Shown here: piece by piece, positions 1 through 7,978 of the stretch
How the letters are laid out: every line of letters begins with the position of its first letter
How positions within the stretch are numbered: the first letter of the stretch is position 1
Origin: Phycisphaera sp.
GTDB taxonomy: Bacteria > Planctomycetota > Phycisphaerae > Phycisphaerales > Zrk34
Length of the DNA stretch: 64,000 bases
Direction of reading: 5' to 3'
NCBI GenBank assembly: GCA_016125285.1
Contig: WGMA01000020.1
Coordinates: 62,001 to 126,000, forward strand
The notes under the pieces: generated by a model
What the model was told of the DNA's origin: nothing
The model's database searches: none
What the model saw: only the letters and a program-made list of their open reading frames with translations
Position numbers and translations under genes: made by a program

Positions 1-1010
1 TGAGGCTGCTGCTGACAGGTGGGGCCGGTTACGTGGGCAGCGCCTGCCTGCGGTGGCTGTTGCGCCACGGGCACGATCCGTTCGCGTACGACAACCTCAG
101 CGAGGGGAACACGGCGTCGGTGCCTGGCGATCGGCTGATCGTCGGCGACGTGGGCGATCGCGACGCGCTGGCCCGTGCGATGCACGAGGTGGGCGCCCAG
201 GCCGTGATGCACTTCGCCGCGCTGGCGTCGGTGCCGCAGTCGATCAGCGACCCCGACACGTACTGGCGCGTCAACGTCGGCGGCACGAAGAACGTGCTCG
301 ACGCCATGCGCGACGTCGGCGTCGACCGCGTGCTGTTCTCATCGACGGCCGCGACGTACGGCTTCGACGCCGCGATGCCGCTGACGGAGGACTCACCCCA
401 GCAGCCGCAGACGCCGTACGGCACGACCAAGCTCGCCTGCGAGTGGATGATCAAGGAGTACAGCCGGGCGTACGGCATCGGCTACGCGATCCTGCGTTAC
501 TTCAACGCCGCGGGCGCCGACCCGGACGGCCGATTCGGTGAATGCCGGCGTCACGAGGGGCACCTGATCCCGCTCGTGCTCTACGCGGCGCAGGGCAAGC
601 GTGACAAGATCCTCATCTACGGCGGCGACTGGCCGACGCCCGACGGCACCTGCGTCCGCGACTACATCCACACCGACGACCTCGCGCAGGCGCACCAGCT
701 TGCCGTCGAAGCGTCGAAGCCCGGCGGCGGGGCGGTGTACAACCTGTCCAACGGCGCCGGCGTCTCGGTCATGCAGGTCGTCCAGACGTGTGAGCAGGTC
801 GTCGGGCGACCGATCCCGCACGAGGTGGTCGACCGTCGCCCGGGCGATCCGCCGACGCTCATCGCCAGCTCCGCCCGTATCCAGTCCGAGCTGGGCTGGT
901 CGCCGCGTTACCCCGACATCCGCGACATCGTCGAAACCGCGTGGCGATGGCACCACACCCATCCGCACGGCTACGCCGACCAACACGCCGAGACCAAGCA
1001 GCATGACTGA
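1..1010 (+). CDS. galE: UDP-glucose 4-epimerase, 5' end cut
   Basis: Extended SDR epimerase interconverting UDP-glucose and UDP-galactose with bound NAD, supplying precursors to the polysaccharide cluster that follows. The window opens on the last two bases of a probable start codon (xTG), so only about one base is missing; the frame is read from base 3 as RLLLTGGAGYVGS, which contains the complete NAD-binding GGxGxxG motif. A GTG at 33 is in frame but would delete that motif, so it is not the start. Further marks are the SSTAATYGF active-site strand and a YGTTK catalytic Tyr/Lys pair near residue 139. About 336 residues is the normal family length. The stop codon lies inside the start of gmhA, indicating co-translation. 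Another UDP-sugar epimerase specificity cannot be excluded. Confidence 0.9.
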   Translation, partial: RLLLTGGAGYVGSACLRWLLRHGHDPFAYDNLSEGNTASVPGDRLIVGDVGDRDALARAMHEVGAQAVMHFAALASVPQSISDPDTYWRVNVGGTKNVLDAMRDVGVDRVLFSSTAATYGFDAAMPLTEDSPQQPQTPYGTTKLACEWMIKEYSRAYGIGYAILRYFNAAGADPDGRFGECRRHEGHLIPLVLYAAQGKRDKILIYGGDWPTPDGTCVRDYIHTDDLAQAHQLAVEASKPGGGAVYNLSNGAGVSVMQVVQTCEQVVGRPIPHEVVDRRPGDPPTLIASSARIQSELGWSPRYPDIRDIVETAWRWHHTHPHGYADQHAETKQHD

Positions 1011-1587
1011 CACCATGAGCAACACGCACGCCGACATCGTCGACTCGCTCCGCACCAGTTCCGCGGTGATCGCCTCGCTGGAGAGCCAAGCCGACACGCT
1101 GGCGGCGATCTGCGACGCGGTCGTCGGCGCGCTGCAGAACGGCAACAAGCTGTTGACGGCGGGGCACGGCGGCAGCGCGGCTGAGGCGTTGCACATGGCC
1201 GAGGAACTGCTCGGGCGGTTCAAGTCGAACCGCCGTCCGCTGCCGGCGGTGGCGCTCGTGGCCGACCCGACGTTGATGACCTGCATCGCCAACGACTTCG
1301 GCTTCGAGGCGCTGTTCCCGCGGCAGGTCGAGGGGCTCGGACAGCCCGGCGACGTGCTGGTGATCTTCACGTCGAGCGGCAACGGCGACGGATTTCTCCA
1401 GGCCGTCGACGTCGCGCGGGGCAAGGGCATGATCAGCGTCGGTCTGATCGGCAAGGACGGCGGCCCGCTCGCCGGGCGATGCGACCACGAGCTGATCGTC
1501 GCCCACGACGAGACCGCCCGCGTGCAGGAGGCGCACACCGTGATCCTGCACGTGATCCTCGAGGCGGTCGAACGCGCGTTCACGTGA
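1003..1587 (+). CDS. gmhA: Phosphoheptose isomerase (SIS domain)
   Basis: Predicted sedoheptulose-7-phosphate isomerase making D-glycero-D-manno-heptose 7-phosphate, the first step to activated heptose for surface glycans. The 194-residue product is one SIS domain. Visible marks are the N-terminal helical segment, the phosphate-binding HGGSAAEALHMAEEL stretch followed by LLGRF, the TSSGNGDG loop and the C-terminal RVQEAHTVILHVI segment, where GmhA carries its metal or catalytic His. ATG 1003 overlaps the galE stop by 8 bases; ATG 1015 is the alternative start. Its place inside a polysaccharide operon fits heptose supply. No other heptose-pathway gene (gmhB, hddA, hldE) is visible here, so DiaA-like or other SIS functions remain possible. 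Confidence 0.85.
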   Translation: MTDTMSNTHADIVDSLRTSSAVIASLESQADTLAAICDAVVGALQNGNKLLTAGHGGSAAEALHMAEELLGRFKSNRRPLPAVALVADPTLMTCIANDFGFEALFPRQVEGLGQPGDVLVIFTSSGNGDGFLQAVDVARGKGMISVGLIGKDGGPLAGRCDHELIVAHDETARVQEAHTVILHVILEAVERAFT

Positions 1588-1611
1588 TCCGTCCCGTTCG
1601 TAGGAGTCGCG

Positions 1612-2448
1612 ATGACGCCCCGCCCAGAGGATGACACTTCGACGCCGCCCCCCGGCTCGGCCGACACGGTGGTCCTCGATGGCGTGTCGCTGGCGGCGAT
1701 GACCGAGCGGGGCTGTATCGATCGCGTTCTGGACGACCTCGACGCCGGCGTGGGTGGGTGGCTGGTGACGGTGCACCTGGACATGCTGCGTCGGGTTCGC
1801 CGGGTCGATGAACTCCGTGAGTTGATCGGCGCCGCGACGCTGCGCGTGGCCGACGGCATGCCGTTGGTGTGGGCCAGTCGCCTGCAACGCACGCCGCTGC
1901 CGGGCCGCGTGGCGGGGTCGAACCTCGTCGATACGCTCAGCGGCGCGGCGGCGGAGCGTGAGCGGTCGGTGTTTCTGCTGGGCGGCAACCCGGGCACGGC
2001 GGACGCGGCGGCCGCGGAGCTGAGGCGCCGCTACCCCACGCTGCGTGTGGCCGGCACGCACTGTCCCCCCATCGGCTTCGAGCAGGACGACGAGCAACTG
2101 CAACGGATCGGCGAGGCGATCGACTCGGCGCAGCCCGACATCGTTTACGTCGCGCTCGGCTTTCCGAAGCAGGAGCGTCTGATCGCCCGGCTGCGCGATC
2201 GGCGGCCGGCGGGGTGGTGGATCGGCGTGGGTATCAGCTTCAGCTTCCTCTGCGGCGAGGTGACGCGGGCGCCGGGCTGGATGCAGAGGCTCGGAATGGA
2301 GTGGCTGCACCGGCTGTGGCAGGAGCCGCGGCGACTTATCGGTCGGTACCTGCTCTGTCTGCCCTTCGGCGCGGGCCTGCTGGTCCGTTCGGCGCTGCGC
2401 GGGGTGGGTTGTCGAAATCGTATCTGTGTGAGCCGGACCCTGCTATAA
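1612..2448 (+). CDS. WecG/TagA/CpsF-family glycosyltransferase
   Basis: GT26-family glycosyltransferase, a group that adds the second sugar to an undecaprenyl-linked intermediate at the inner membrane face. Recognised by the family order: VTVHLDML near the start, ADGMPLVW, the RVAGSNLVDTL segment, FLLGGNPGTADAA, PDIVYVALGFPKQE and the C-terminal GVGISFSFLCGEVTRAP followed by a basic EWLHRLWQEPRR tail. At 278 residues it is near normal length. TAGGAG lies eight bases before ATG 1612. Its stop codon overlaps the -10 element of the next promoter. The exact donor and acceptor sugars cannot be read from the sequence. Confidence 0.88.
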   Translation: MTPRPEDDTSTPPPGSADTVVLDGVSLAAMTERGCIDRVLDDLDAGVGGWLVTVHLDMLRRVRRVDELRELIGAATLRVADGMPLVWASRLQRTPLPGRVAGSNLVDTLSGAAAERERSVFLLGGNPGTADAAAAELRRRYPTLRVAGTHCPPIGFEQDDEQLQRIGEAIDSAQPDIVYVALGFPKQERLIARLRDRRPAGWWIGVGISFSFLCGEVTRAPGWMQRLGMEWLHRLWQEPRRLIGRYLLCLPFGAGLLVRSALRGVGCRNRICVSRTLL

Positions 2449-2449
2449 T
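2441..2449 (+). promoter_or_regulatory. Extended -10 promoter TGCTATAAT
   Basis: Perfect TGn-TATAAT extended -10, about 40 bases upstream of ATG 2490; no convincing -35. It sits across the wecG-like gene's TAA stop and would give a leader of about 35 bases containing AGGAGAAGG. It would let the co-polymerase and transferase part of the cluster be transcribed separately from galE-gmhA. Confidence 0.6.
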
Positions 2450-2489
2450 CACGATCTGGAGGTTGAGGCAGGAGAAGGATTTGTCGCTC

Positions 2490-3470
2490 ATGATCCACCA
2501 GAAGTTCAGTCAGTCCGCCCAAGGGACGCAGTCCAAGGATTCAACCCTTGAACTCCCCGCGCAGCTGCGCAAGCTCAGGGCTGTCGTCTTGCTGAGTGGG
2601 ATGATCCGGCCGACGCGGCTGTACACCGCGCTCGGAACGTCGCTGCTGGATCTGCCCATCGACGGCCGACGGCGTCTGCTCAATTACTGGGGTGATCACG
2701 TCAGCGATCTGGCCGCGGCTCTCGATCGTGAGACGATTCCGGTGCGTGTGTTGATCGATCGCACCTCGAGCGAGCCCGTGACGCGCCACGACAGCTCCGT
2801 CGTTGGCTTCAGCGTGGAACGCGATCTGCAGGAGCTCCGCGGAACCGGCGGCGTGCTGCACGACATGTCCGCAGATTATCACGACGACGACTATTTGCTC
2901 GTGGCGAACGGCACGCAGGTGTTGACCGAGCCGCTGTATCGCCTGGCGTGGGAGCTGGCGGGCCTGCGCAGCGACGTGAGCCTCGTGGCGCACGACGACG
3001 GCGTGCCGAGCGGCCTGATGCTCGTCCGGTGCGGCGCGTTGCGCGACATCGCGCCGCGCGGCTTCATCGACATGAAGGAACAGGCGCTGCCGCAGATCGC
3101 TCAATCCTACAGGGTGACCGTGCTGCGTCGCGCTCGCACGACAGGGCTGCCGATCCGCTCGCTGCTGGATTACATCGACGCGCTGCTTTACTCGCACGCA
3201 CGCCTCGCCAGCGTCGACGGCGTCGTCGAACTGTCGACGCTGGAGCCGTCGCTGCAGTCGACGTTCTCCATCATCGAACCCACCGCGAAGGTGCATCCGT
3301 CGGTCCGCGTGCACAACTCGGTGATCATGGACGGCGCCACGGTGGAAGAGGGCGCCGTCGTCGTGCGATCGATCGTCTGTCCCCAATGCGTTGTCGGCCC
3401 CGGTAGCATCGTCGTCGGCGAGATCGCGACGAATCGACCAATCAAGGAAAACCAGGCCCGTTTGGCCTGA
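2490..3470 (+). CDS. Degenerate sugar nucleotidyltransferase-like protein with beta-helix tail
   Basis: A 326-residue protein that seems to combine an N-terminal nucleotidyltransferase-like fold (residues ~30-240) with a C-terminal left-handed beta-helix of hexapeptide type (TAKVHPSVRVHNSVIMDGATVEEGAVVVRS, split here only by description, residues ~272-310). The NTP-binding GGxGTRL signature of active NDP-sugar pyrophosphorylases is missing; the corresponding segment reads LLSGMIRPTRLYTALGTSLL. DDDYLLVANGTQVLTE may correspond to the metal-binding strand. I infer a catalytically changed or regulatory relative. ATG 2490 was chosen because AGGAGAAGG lies 11-15 bases upstream and the region before it is the wecG-like gene in another frame. 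It is followed within 6 bases by the co-polymerase gene. Confidence 0.7.
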   Translation: MIHQKFSQSAQGTQSKDSTLELPAQLRKLRAVVLLSGMIRPTRLYTALGTSLLDLPIDGRRRLLNYWGDHVSDLAAALDRETIPVRVLIDRTSSEPVTRHDSSVVGFSVERDLQELRGTGGVLHDMSADYHDDDYLLVANGTQVLTEPLYRLAWELAGLRSDVSLVAHDDGVPSGLMLVRCGALRDIAPRGFIDMKEQALPQIAQSYRVTVLRRARTTGLPIRSLLDYIDALLYSHARLASVDGVVELSTLEPSLQSTFSIIEPTAKVHPSVRVHNSVIMDGATVEEGAVVVRSIVCPQCVVGPGSIVVGEIATNRPIKENQARLA

Positions 3471-3476
3471 TCGTGG

Positions 3477-5942
3477 ATGATGGACCCCATACACCTGCCC
3501 AGCCCCGCCCGCCGGAGCCTCGCCGATCTGATCGAAGAGGATCGTCCCGCTGCGCCCGCCTCACCGATCGAACGCCTGATGGTCGCCCTGCGCGGGCGTT
3601 ACCTGTTGCTGGCCTTTCTCGCGACAGCGCTCGGCGTCGCGGGCGGGTTTGCGGGGTGGTCCATCAAAGCGCCGACGTACCGCAGCACCGCCAGCATCGG
3701 CTTCGAGCCGGTCATGCCGAAAGTGATGTACGCGACCGACGAGAACCGCGTCATGCCGCTGTTTGACCAGTACGTGCTCAAGCAGGTCGAGATGATCGGC
3801 AGCCCGCAGGTGCTCCGCAAGGTTGTCGAAGACCCCGAGTGGAAGACCACCGGCCTCGCCTCAGACGAAGCCGCCATCGCGATGCTCGAGCGCCAACTCG
3901 ATATCGAATCAACCTTCCGTCGCCAGAACGTCGACGTGGTCTATGTCGATCCCAACCCGAACGTCACGCGCATCATCGTGAGCCTCGTCGTCAAGCACTA
4001 CCTTGAGCTCCACCGCAACGAGGCCGAGAACAGCGTTGCCCACCGGCTCGAGACGCTGACCGAACGTGAGAGCGAACTCCAGGCCGAGCTCGACACGATC
4101 CGCGAAAAGCGCCTGGCGTTCAGCAAGGAGTACGGCACGGATAATCTGGCCCAGCTCTACAGCGACCAGCTGGCCGAGATCAATAAGCTCAAGGCCGATC
4201 TGGTCGAGTTCGACCTGGCGATCAAGCTCTACAAGTCCGCCGAGAACGCGCCGAAAGAGGGTGACGCGGCGACCGGAGTCAAGGATCAGCTGACGGTAGC
4301 CCAGATCGCGGCGCTGGACCCGGTGATGCGCAGCTACGTCCAGCAGCGTGAAGGCGTCGAGCAGGAGATCGCTCGCATGTCGATCAGCTATGGCGAAGAG
4401 CACCGCGAGCTGGTTCAGGCCAAGACCCTGCTCGCTCAGATCAACAGCAAGATCGAACAGCACGCGAAAGAGTACATGGAGCTCTACCGCAAGCAGGTGA
4501 TCGACCAGCCCAATCTGATGATGCGCGACAAGGTGGGCTGGACGAACGTCGCCAGCCTCGCGCAGCTGGAGGAGCGGTACCGCCTGAAGAGTGCGCTGCT
4601 CGAAAAGATGGAGGCGGAGCATCAGACGCTTTGGGAAAAGAAGCAGCAGATGGACGCGATCCAGCAGAACGACGCGCTCATCGAGGCACGCCTGGTCGAG
4701 ACGCAGAAGGCGCGTGACGCGCTCGAGCTGGAGTCTCAATCGAGCGTCTCGGGACGCGCATCGGTGCTGCGCGAGGCCAGCTATCCGCAGCTCGCTTCGA
4801 ACCCGCGCAGGCAGCTGGCGGTCCTCGGCGCCATCGCCGGTGTCTGCTTAGGCATCGGCATCGTCGCGATGATCGGCTTCACCGACCTGCGTCTGCGCAG
4901 CATGGTCGATGCGCAGGACGTGCTCGGCGAAATACACCAGCTCGGCATCCTGCCGCAACTGCCGGAAGACCTGGCCGACCCCGATCAGGCCGCACTCACC
5001 GCGCACTGCGTGCACCGCATCCGCACGCTGCTTCAGATCGGCACGCCCGGCAGTTCCCGCCGCGTGTTCGCCATCACGAGCCCGGGCTCGCAGGACGGCA
5101 AGACCACAATGGTCGTGGCGCTGGGCATGTCGTTTGTCGTCTCCGGGTCACGCACGCTGCTGATCGACTTCGATATCGTCGGCGGTGGGCTCAGCTCCCG
5201 CACCGACGCGCGGCGGCCCAGGCGGATCGGGCGCATCCTTCAACGCGAGCACGACCTGACCGACGGCCAGCTCGACGATGCCCTGGCGCTCGTGCACGAA
5301 CGCGGCCTGCGGATGGGTGAGGCGCTCGTCGAGCTAGGCTACGTCAGCGCCGAGGCCGTCGAAGAAGCACTGGCGATCCAGCCCGAGGACTTCGTCGGAA
5401 TCCTCGACGTAGCCGACGGCGAACCGATCCTCGAGTGCGTCAGCCCCAGCGGCGTCGAGGGCCTGTTCGTGCTGCCGATCGGCAGCGCCGAGCCCGAAGA
5501 CGTCAGCGCGATCTCGCCGGCTACCGCCCGCGCCGTGATCGATGCAGCCTGTGAAGCGTTCGACACCGTGCTTGTCGACACGGGCCCGGTCCCCGGCAGC
5601 CTCGAGGCGGCTCAGGTCGTCGGCGAAGTCGACGGCGTCCTGCTCGTGGTCACCCTCAACGAGAACCGCAAGCTGCTGGGCAAGGCCATGGAGCACCTCC
5701 AGTCGGTCGGCGCCAAGGTCATCGGATACGTGTTCAACCGGGCGGTCGGCCGCGACGTTCACGAGGTGGCCGAGTCGTCGATGTCTGGATCTGTGAATCA
5801 GACGGTGGGGCGTCGTCGCTCCGGCCGCGCACCGGTGACGCGGGTCGAGCCGCCGTCACGCCTCGGGCCGATCGCGCGCGCGGTCGCGTCGGCATCGGGC
5901 AAGCCAGTCAAGGGCGCGTCGCGCAAGCAGCACGAAACATGA
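3477..5942 (+). CDS. Wzz/BY-kinase co-polymerase with inserted GspE-N-like domain
   Basis: Polysaccharide co-polymerase with a cytoplasmic P-loop kinase-like domain, 821 residues. Order: Wzz-type region with membrane segment at ~41-62 (YLLLAFLATALGVAGGFAGW), a long periplasmic coiled coil (~180-410), second membrane segment ~445-465, then a CpsD/CapB-like ATPase with Walker A SPGSQDGKTT (535-544) and Walker A' LLIDFD (561-566). Between the A' strand and the usual following GILDVADGE stretch (641 on) lie about 55 extra residues (~583-638) with two copies of an [RI]xGxxLxxxxxxxxxxLxxAL pattern, as in the N-terminal domain of GspE/MshE ATPases. The C-terminal tail has no tyrosine cluster. It lies between the nucleotidyltransferase-like gene and the sugar transferase it overlaps by 4 bases. 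It should set chain length and gate export; kinase activity is unproven. Confidence 0.85.
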   Translation: MMDPIHLPSPARRSLADLIEEDRPAAPASPIERLMVALRGRYLLLAFLATALGVAGGFAGWSIKAPTYRSTASIGFEPVMPKVMYATDENRVMPLFDQYVLKQVEMIGSPQVLRKVVEDPEWKTTGLASDEAAIAMLERQLDIESTFRRQNVDVVYVDPNPNVTRIIVSLVVKHYLELHRNEAENSVAHRLETLTERESELQAELDTIREKRLAFSKEYGTDNLAQLYSDQLAEINKLKADLVEFDLAIKLYKSAENAPKEGDAATGVKDQLTVAQIAALDPVMRSYVQQREGVEQEIARMSISYGEEHRELVQAKTLLAQINSKIEQHAKEYMELYRKQVIDQPNLMMRDKVGWTNVASLAQLEERYRLKSALLEKMEAEHQTLWEKKQQMDAIQQNDALIEARLVETQKARDALELESQSSVSGRASVLREASYPQLASNPRRQLAVLGAIAGVCLGIGIVAMIGFTDLRLRSMVDAQDVLGEIHQLGILPQLPEDLADPDQAALTAHCVHRIRTLLQIGTPGSSRRVFAITSPGSQDGKTTMVVALGMSFVVSGSRTLLIDFDIVGGGLSSRTDARRPRRIGRILQREHDLTDGQLDDALALVHERGLRMGEALVELGYVSAEAVEEALAIQPEDFVGILDVADGEPILECVSPSGVEGLFVLPIGSAEPEDVSAISPATARAVIDAACEAFDTVLVDTGPVPGSLEAAQVVGEVDGVLLVVTLNENRKLLGKAMEHLQSVGAKVIGYVFNRAVGRDVHEVAESSMSGSVNQTVGRRRSGRAPVTRVEPPSRLGPIARAVASASGKPVKGASRKQHET

Positions 5943-7387
5943 TCACGTCAGTCGCACAGAACGTCGGTGCGGCATGCTCGGACGTGCCGATCGCCGAGCC
6001 GACCATCTGGGGGCTGACGCCGGTCCAGATGCATGACCGGTTCTGGGTGTCGCGCCGGATCCAGGTGATCCGACTCGGCGAGCCGATCCCCCTGGCGTTT
6101 CAGGCCGACTTCTTCCTGCTCACGAACCCCAAGCTCCTGACGCTGTTTTCCTACCCGCAGCTCATGCGTCACCTCCGCTGGCGCATGCCGGACGTGCTGG
6201 TGCTGAGGCTCCGCGCCGAGCTCGAGCACGAGTACCGCGAACTGGTGCGATCGGACGCCGACGGGAATTTCCTGCGTGTCGAACGCGTGTACAACGCCGC
6301 GGATTCGCGGTTTGGTCGCGTCGCGGTGACGCCCCGTCGCGACCTGGCCGAGGTCTGGCAGGCGATCGACGATCCCGCCGAAGCCTGGCGCATGCTCCGC
6401 GCGTCCGTGCCGAAACGCAACCGCCGCGCCGCGTCCCTCGTCGGGCGTATCTACACGACCGACCTGCCGAAGGAACGCATGCAGCTCATGCACGACCTGA
6501 TCTCGCGCTGGCGTTACCCGCACGCCAGCGTCACGCGCGCCAACTCCGCCAGGAAGGGCGTGTGGACGGACACCAACGCCACACTGCACGAAGACGCACG
6601 CTTCATCGGGCCCGCCTGGATCGGCGCCGGACGCGAGGTCGGCGCCGACGTCGATGTCGTCGGCCCGGTGGTGATGTGGGACAAACCCGACGCGCGACCG
6701 AACGTCGAAGACCCGATCTGGCCCACGGCGGTCAAACGCGTCAACGAACGCATCAAGATTCCGGTCGTTCCGCGATCGAACTGGTACCGCGTGAGCAAAC
6801 GCGCCTTCGACATCGCGTTTGCCGTCGTGATGCTCGCGCTCACGCTGCCCTTCTATCCGCTGGTCATGCTCGCGATCTGGATCAACGACGGCAGGCCGTT
6901 CTTCTTCGGACACGAGCGCGAGTCGCTGAACGGACGCCCCTTCGAGTGCATCAAGTTCCGATCGATGCACAACAACGTTAAGCGGCGCAAAGAAGAGCTC
7001 GTCGCGCACGACACCGTCGACGGGCCGCACATCTACATCCTGCCGGACAACGACCCGCGTGTCACCGCGGTCGGGCAGTTCCTGCGCGAGTTCTACATCG
7101 ACGAACTGCCGCAGTTCATCAACGTGTTGCGCGGCGACATGTCCGTGGTCGGGCCCCGGCCCAGCCCGCGGATCGAGAATCAGGGCTGCCCGCCCTGGCG
7201 CGAGGCCCGGCTGAGCGTGCGGCCGGGCATTACCGGCCTCTGGCAGGTGATGCGCACACGCGAGGAGGACCTCGACTTCCAGGAGTGGATCCGCTACGAC
7301 ATCGAGTACGTCGAGCGCGCTTCGTGGAAGCTCGACCTGTTCATCCTCTGGCGCACCGTCCTTGTGTTCCTCCACCTCACGAAGTAG
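5939..7387 (+). CDS. Polyprenyl glycosylphosphotransferase with beta-helix N-terminal region
   Basis: Initiating sugar-phosphate transferase that loads a hexose-1-phosphate onto undecaprenyl phosphate. Residues ~285-482 form the bacterial sugar transferase domain: RVSKRAFDIAFAVVML leading into one membrane hairpin, FECIKFRSMH, the TAVGQFLREFYIDELPQ segment, FINVLRGDMSVVGPRPS, and RPGITGLWQV. The N-terminal ~280 residues are not the usual four-helix membrane domain. They end in short hexapeptide-like turns (ATLHEDARFIGPAWIGAG) and recall the nucleotidyltransferase/beta-helix protein encoded two genes upstream. ATG overlaps the preceding TGA (ATGA), so the two are translationally coupled. Membrane-bound with a large cytoplasmic N-terminal part; sugar specificity unknown. 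Confidence 0.9.
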   Translation: MITSVAQNVGAACSDVPIAEPTIWGLTPVQMHDRFWVSRRIQVIRLGEPIPLAFQADFFLLTNPKLLTLFSYPQLMRHLRWRMPDVLVLRLRAELEHEYRELVRSDADGNFLRVERVYNAADSRFGRVAVTPRRDLAEVWQAIDDPAEAWRMLRASVPKRNRRAASLVGRIYTTDLPKERMQLMHDLISRWRYPHASVTRANSARKGVWTDTNATLHEDARFIGPAWIGAGREVGADVDVVGPVVMWDKPDARPNVEDPIWPTAVKRVNERIKIPVVPRSNWYRVSKRAFDIAFAVVMLALTLPFYPLVMLAIWINDGRPFFFGHERESLNGRPFECIKFRSMHNNVKRRKEELVAHDTVDGPHIYILPDNDPRVTAVGQFLREFYIDELPQFINVLRGDMSVVGPRPSPRIENQGCPPWREARLSVRPGITGLWQVMRTREEDLDFQEWIRYDIEYVERASWKLDLFILWRTVLVFLHLTK

Positions 7388-7407
7388 TCCATCGCCGAGT
7401 CAGCGCC

Positions 7408-7962
7408 GTGCAGATCCTGCCTACCGAAATCCCCGACGTGAAGATCATCGTGCCCCGACGCTTCGAGGACGCGCGCGGCTTCTTCAGCGAAACGTGGAAC
7501 CGCAAGCGCATGGCCGACATGGGGATCGACATCGAATTCGTCCAGGACAACCACTCGTGGTCGGCGGACGCCGGCGTCTTGCGCGGGCTGCACTTCCAGT
7601 CGCCGCCGCACGCGCAGACGAAGCTCGTGCGTGTCACCCGCGGACGCGTGCTCGACGTGGCCGTCGACCTGCGGCGCGGCTCGGCGACCTACGGCCGGCA
7701 CGTCGCCGTCGAACTCGCCGCCGCGAACTGGCGTCAACTGCTCGTCCCCGCCGGGTTCGCCCACGGCGTGCTGACGCTCGAGCCCGACACCGAAATCCAG
7801 TACAAGGTGGACGCCTACTACGCGCCCGAGCATGACAAGGGCGTGATCTGGAACGACCCCGATCTGGGCATCGACTGGCCGGTCGACGCCGACGACGTGA
7901 TCCTTTCGGACAAAGACCTGAGGCAGCCGCGGTTCGCCGACCTGCCCGCCTACTTCAACTGA
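7408..7962 (+). CDS. rmlC: dTDP-4-dehydrorhamnose 3,5-epimerase
   Basis: Cupin epimerase converting dTDP-4-keto-6-deoxyglucose to dTDP-4-keto-L-rhamnose. The 184-residue product starts at GTG 7408 and shows ARGFFSETW, QDNHSWS, the active-site GVLRGLHFQ (His62), VPAGFAHGVLTL and the C-terminal YYAPEHDKGVIWNDPDLGIDWP that closes over the substrate. Size and motif order are those of RmlC. It starts 20 bases after the sugar transferase and precedes an SDR gene and rmlD, so the rhamnose genes are embedded in the polysaccharide operon. A longer in-frame reading begins inside the transferase gene and was rejected. Confidence 0.95.
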   Translation: MQILPTEIPDVKIIVPRRFEDARGFFSETWNRKRMADMGIDIEFVQDNHSWSADAGVLRGLHFQSPPHAQTKLVRVTRGRVLDVAVDLRRGSATYGRHVAVELAAANWRQLLVPAGFAHGVLTLEPDTEIQYKVDAYYAPEHDKGVIWNDPDLGIDWPVDADDVILSDKDLRQPRFADLPAYFN

Positions 7963-7978
7963 TTGTGGAGACGCCTTC

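Noticed and set aside
393-2310. Open frames on the minus strand across galE, gmhA and the WecG-like gene
   Set aside because: Shadows of well-supported plus-strand genes; no family motifs.
2214-2489. Upstream in-frame extension of the nucleotidyltransferase-like gene
   Set aside because: It overlaps the WecG-like gene in another frame and lies before the promoter at 2441; Arg/Ala-rich with no domain.
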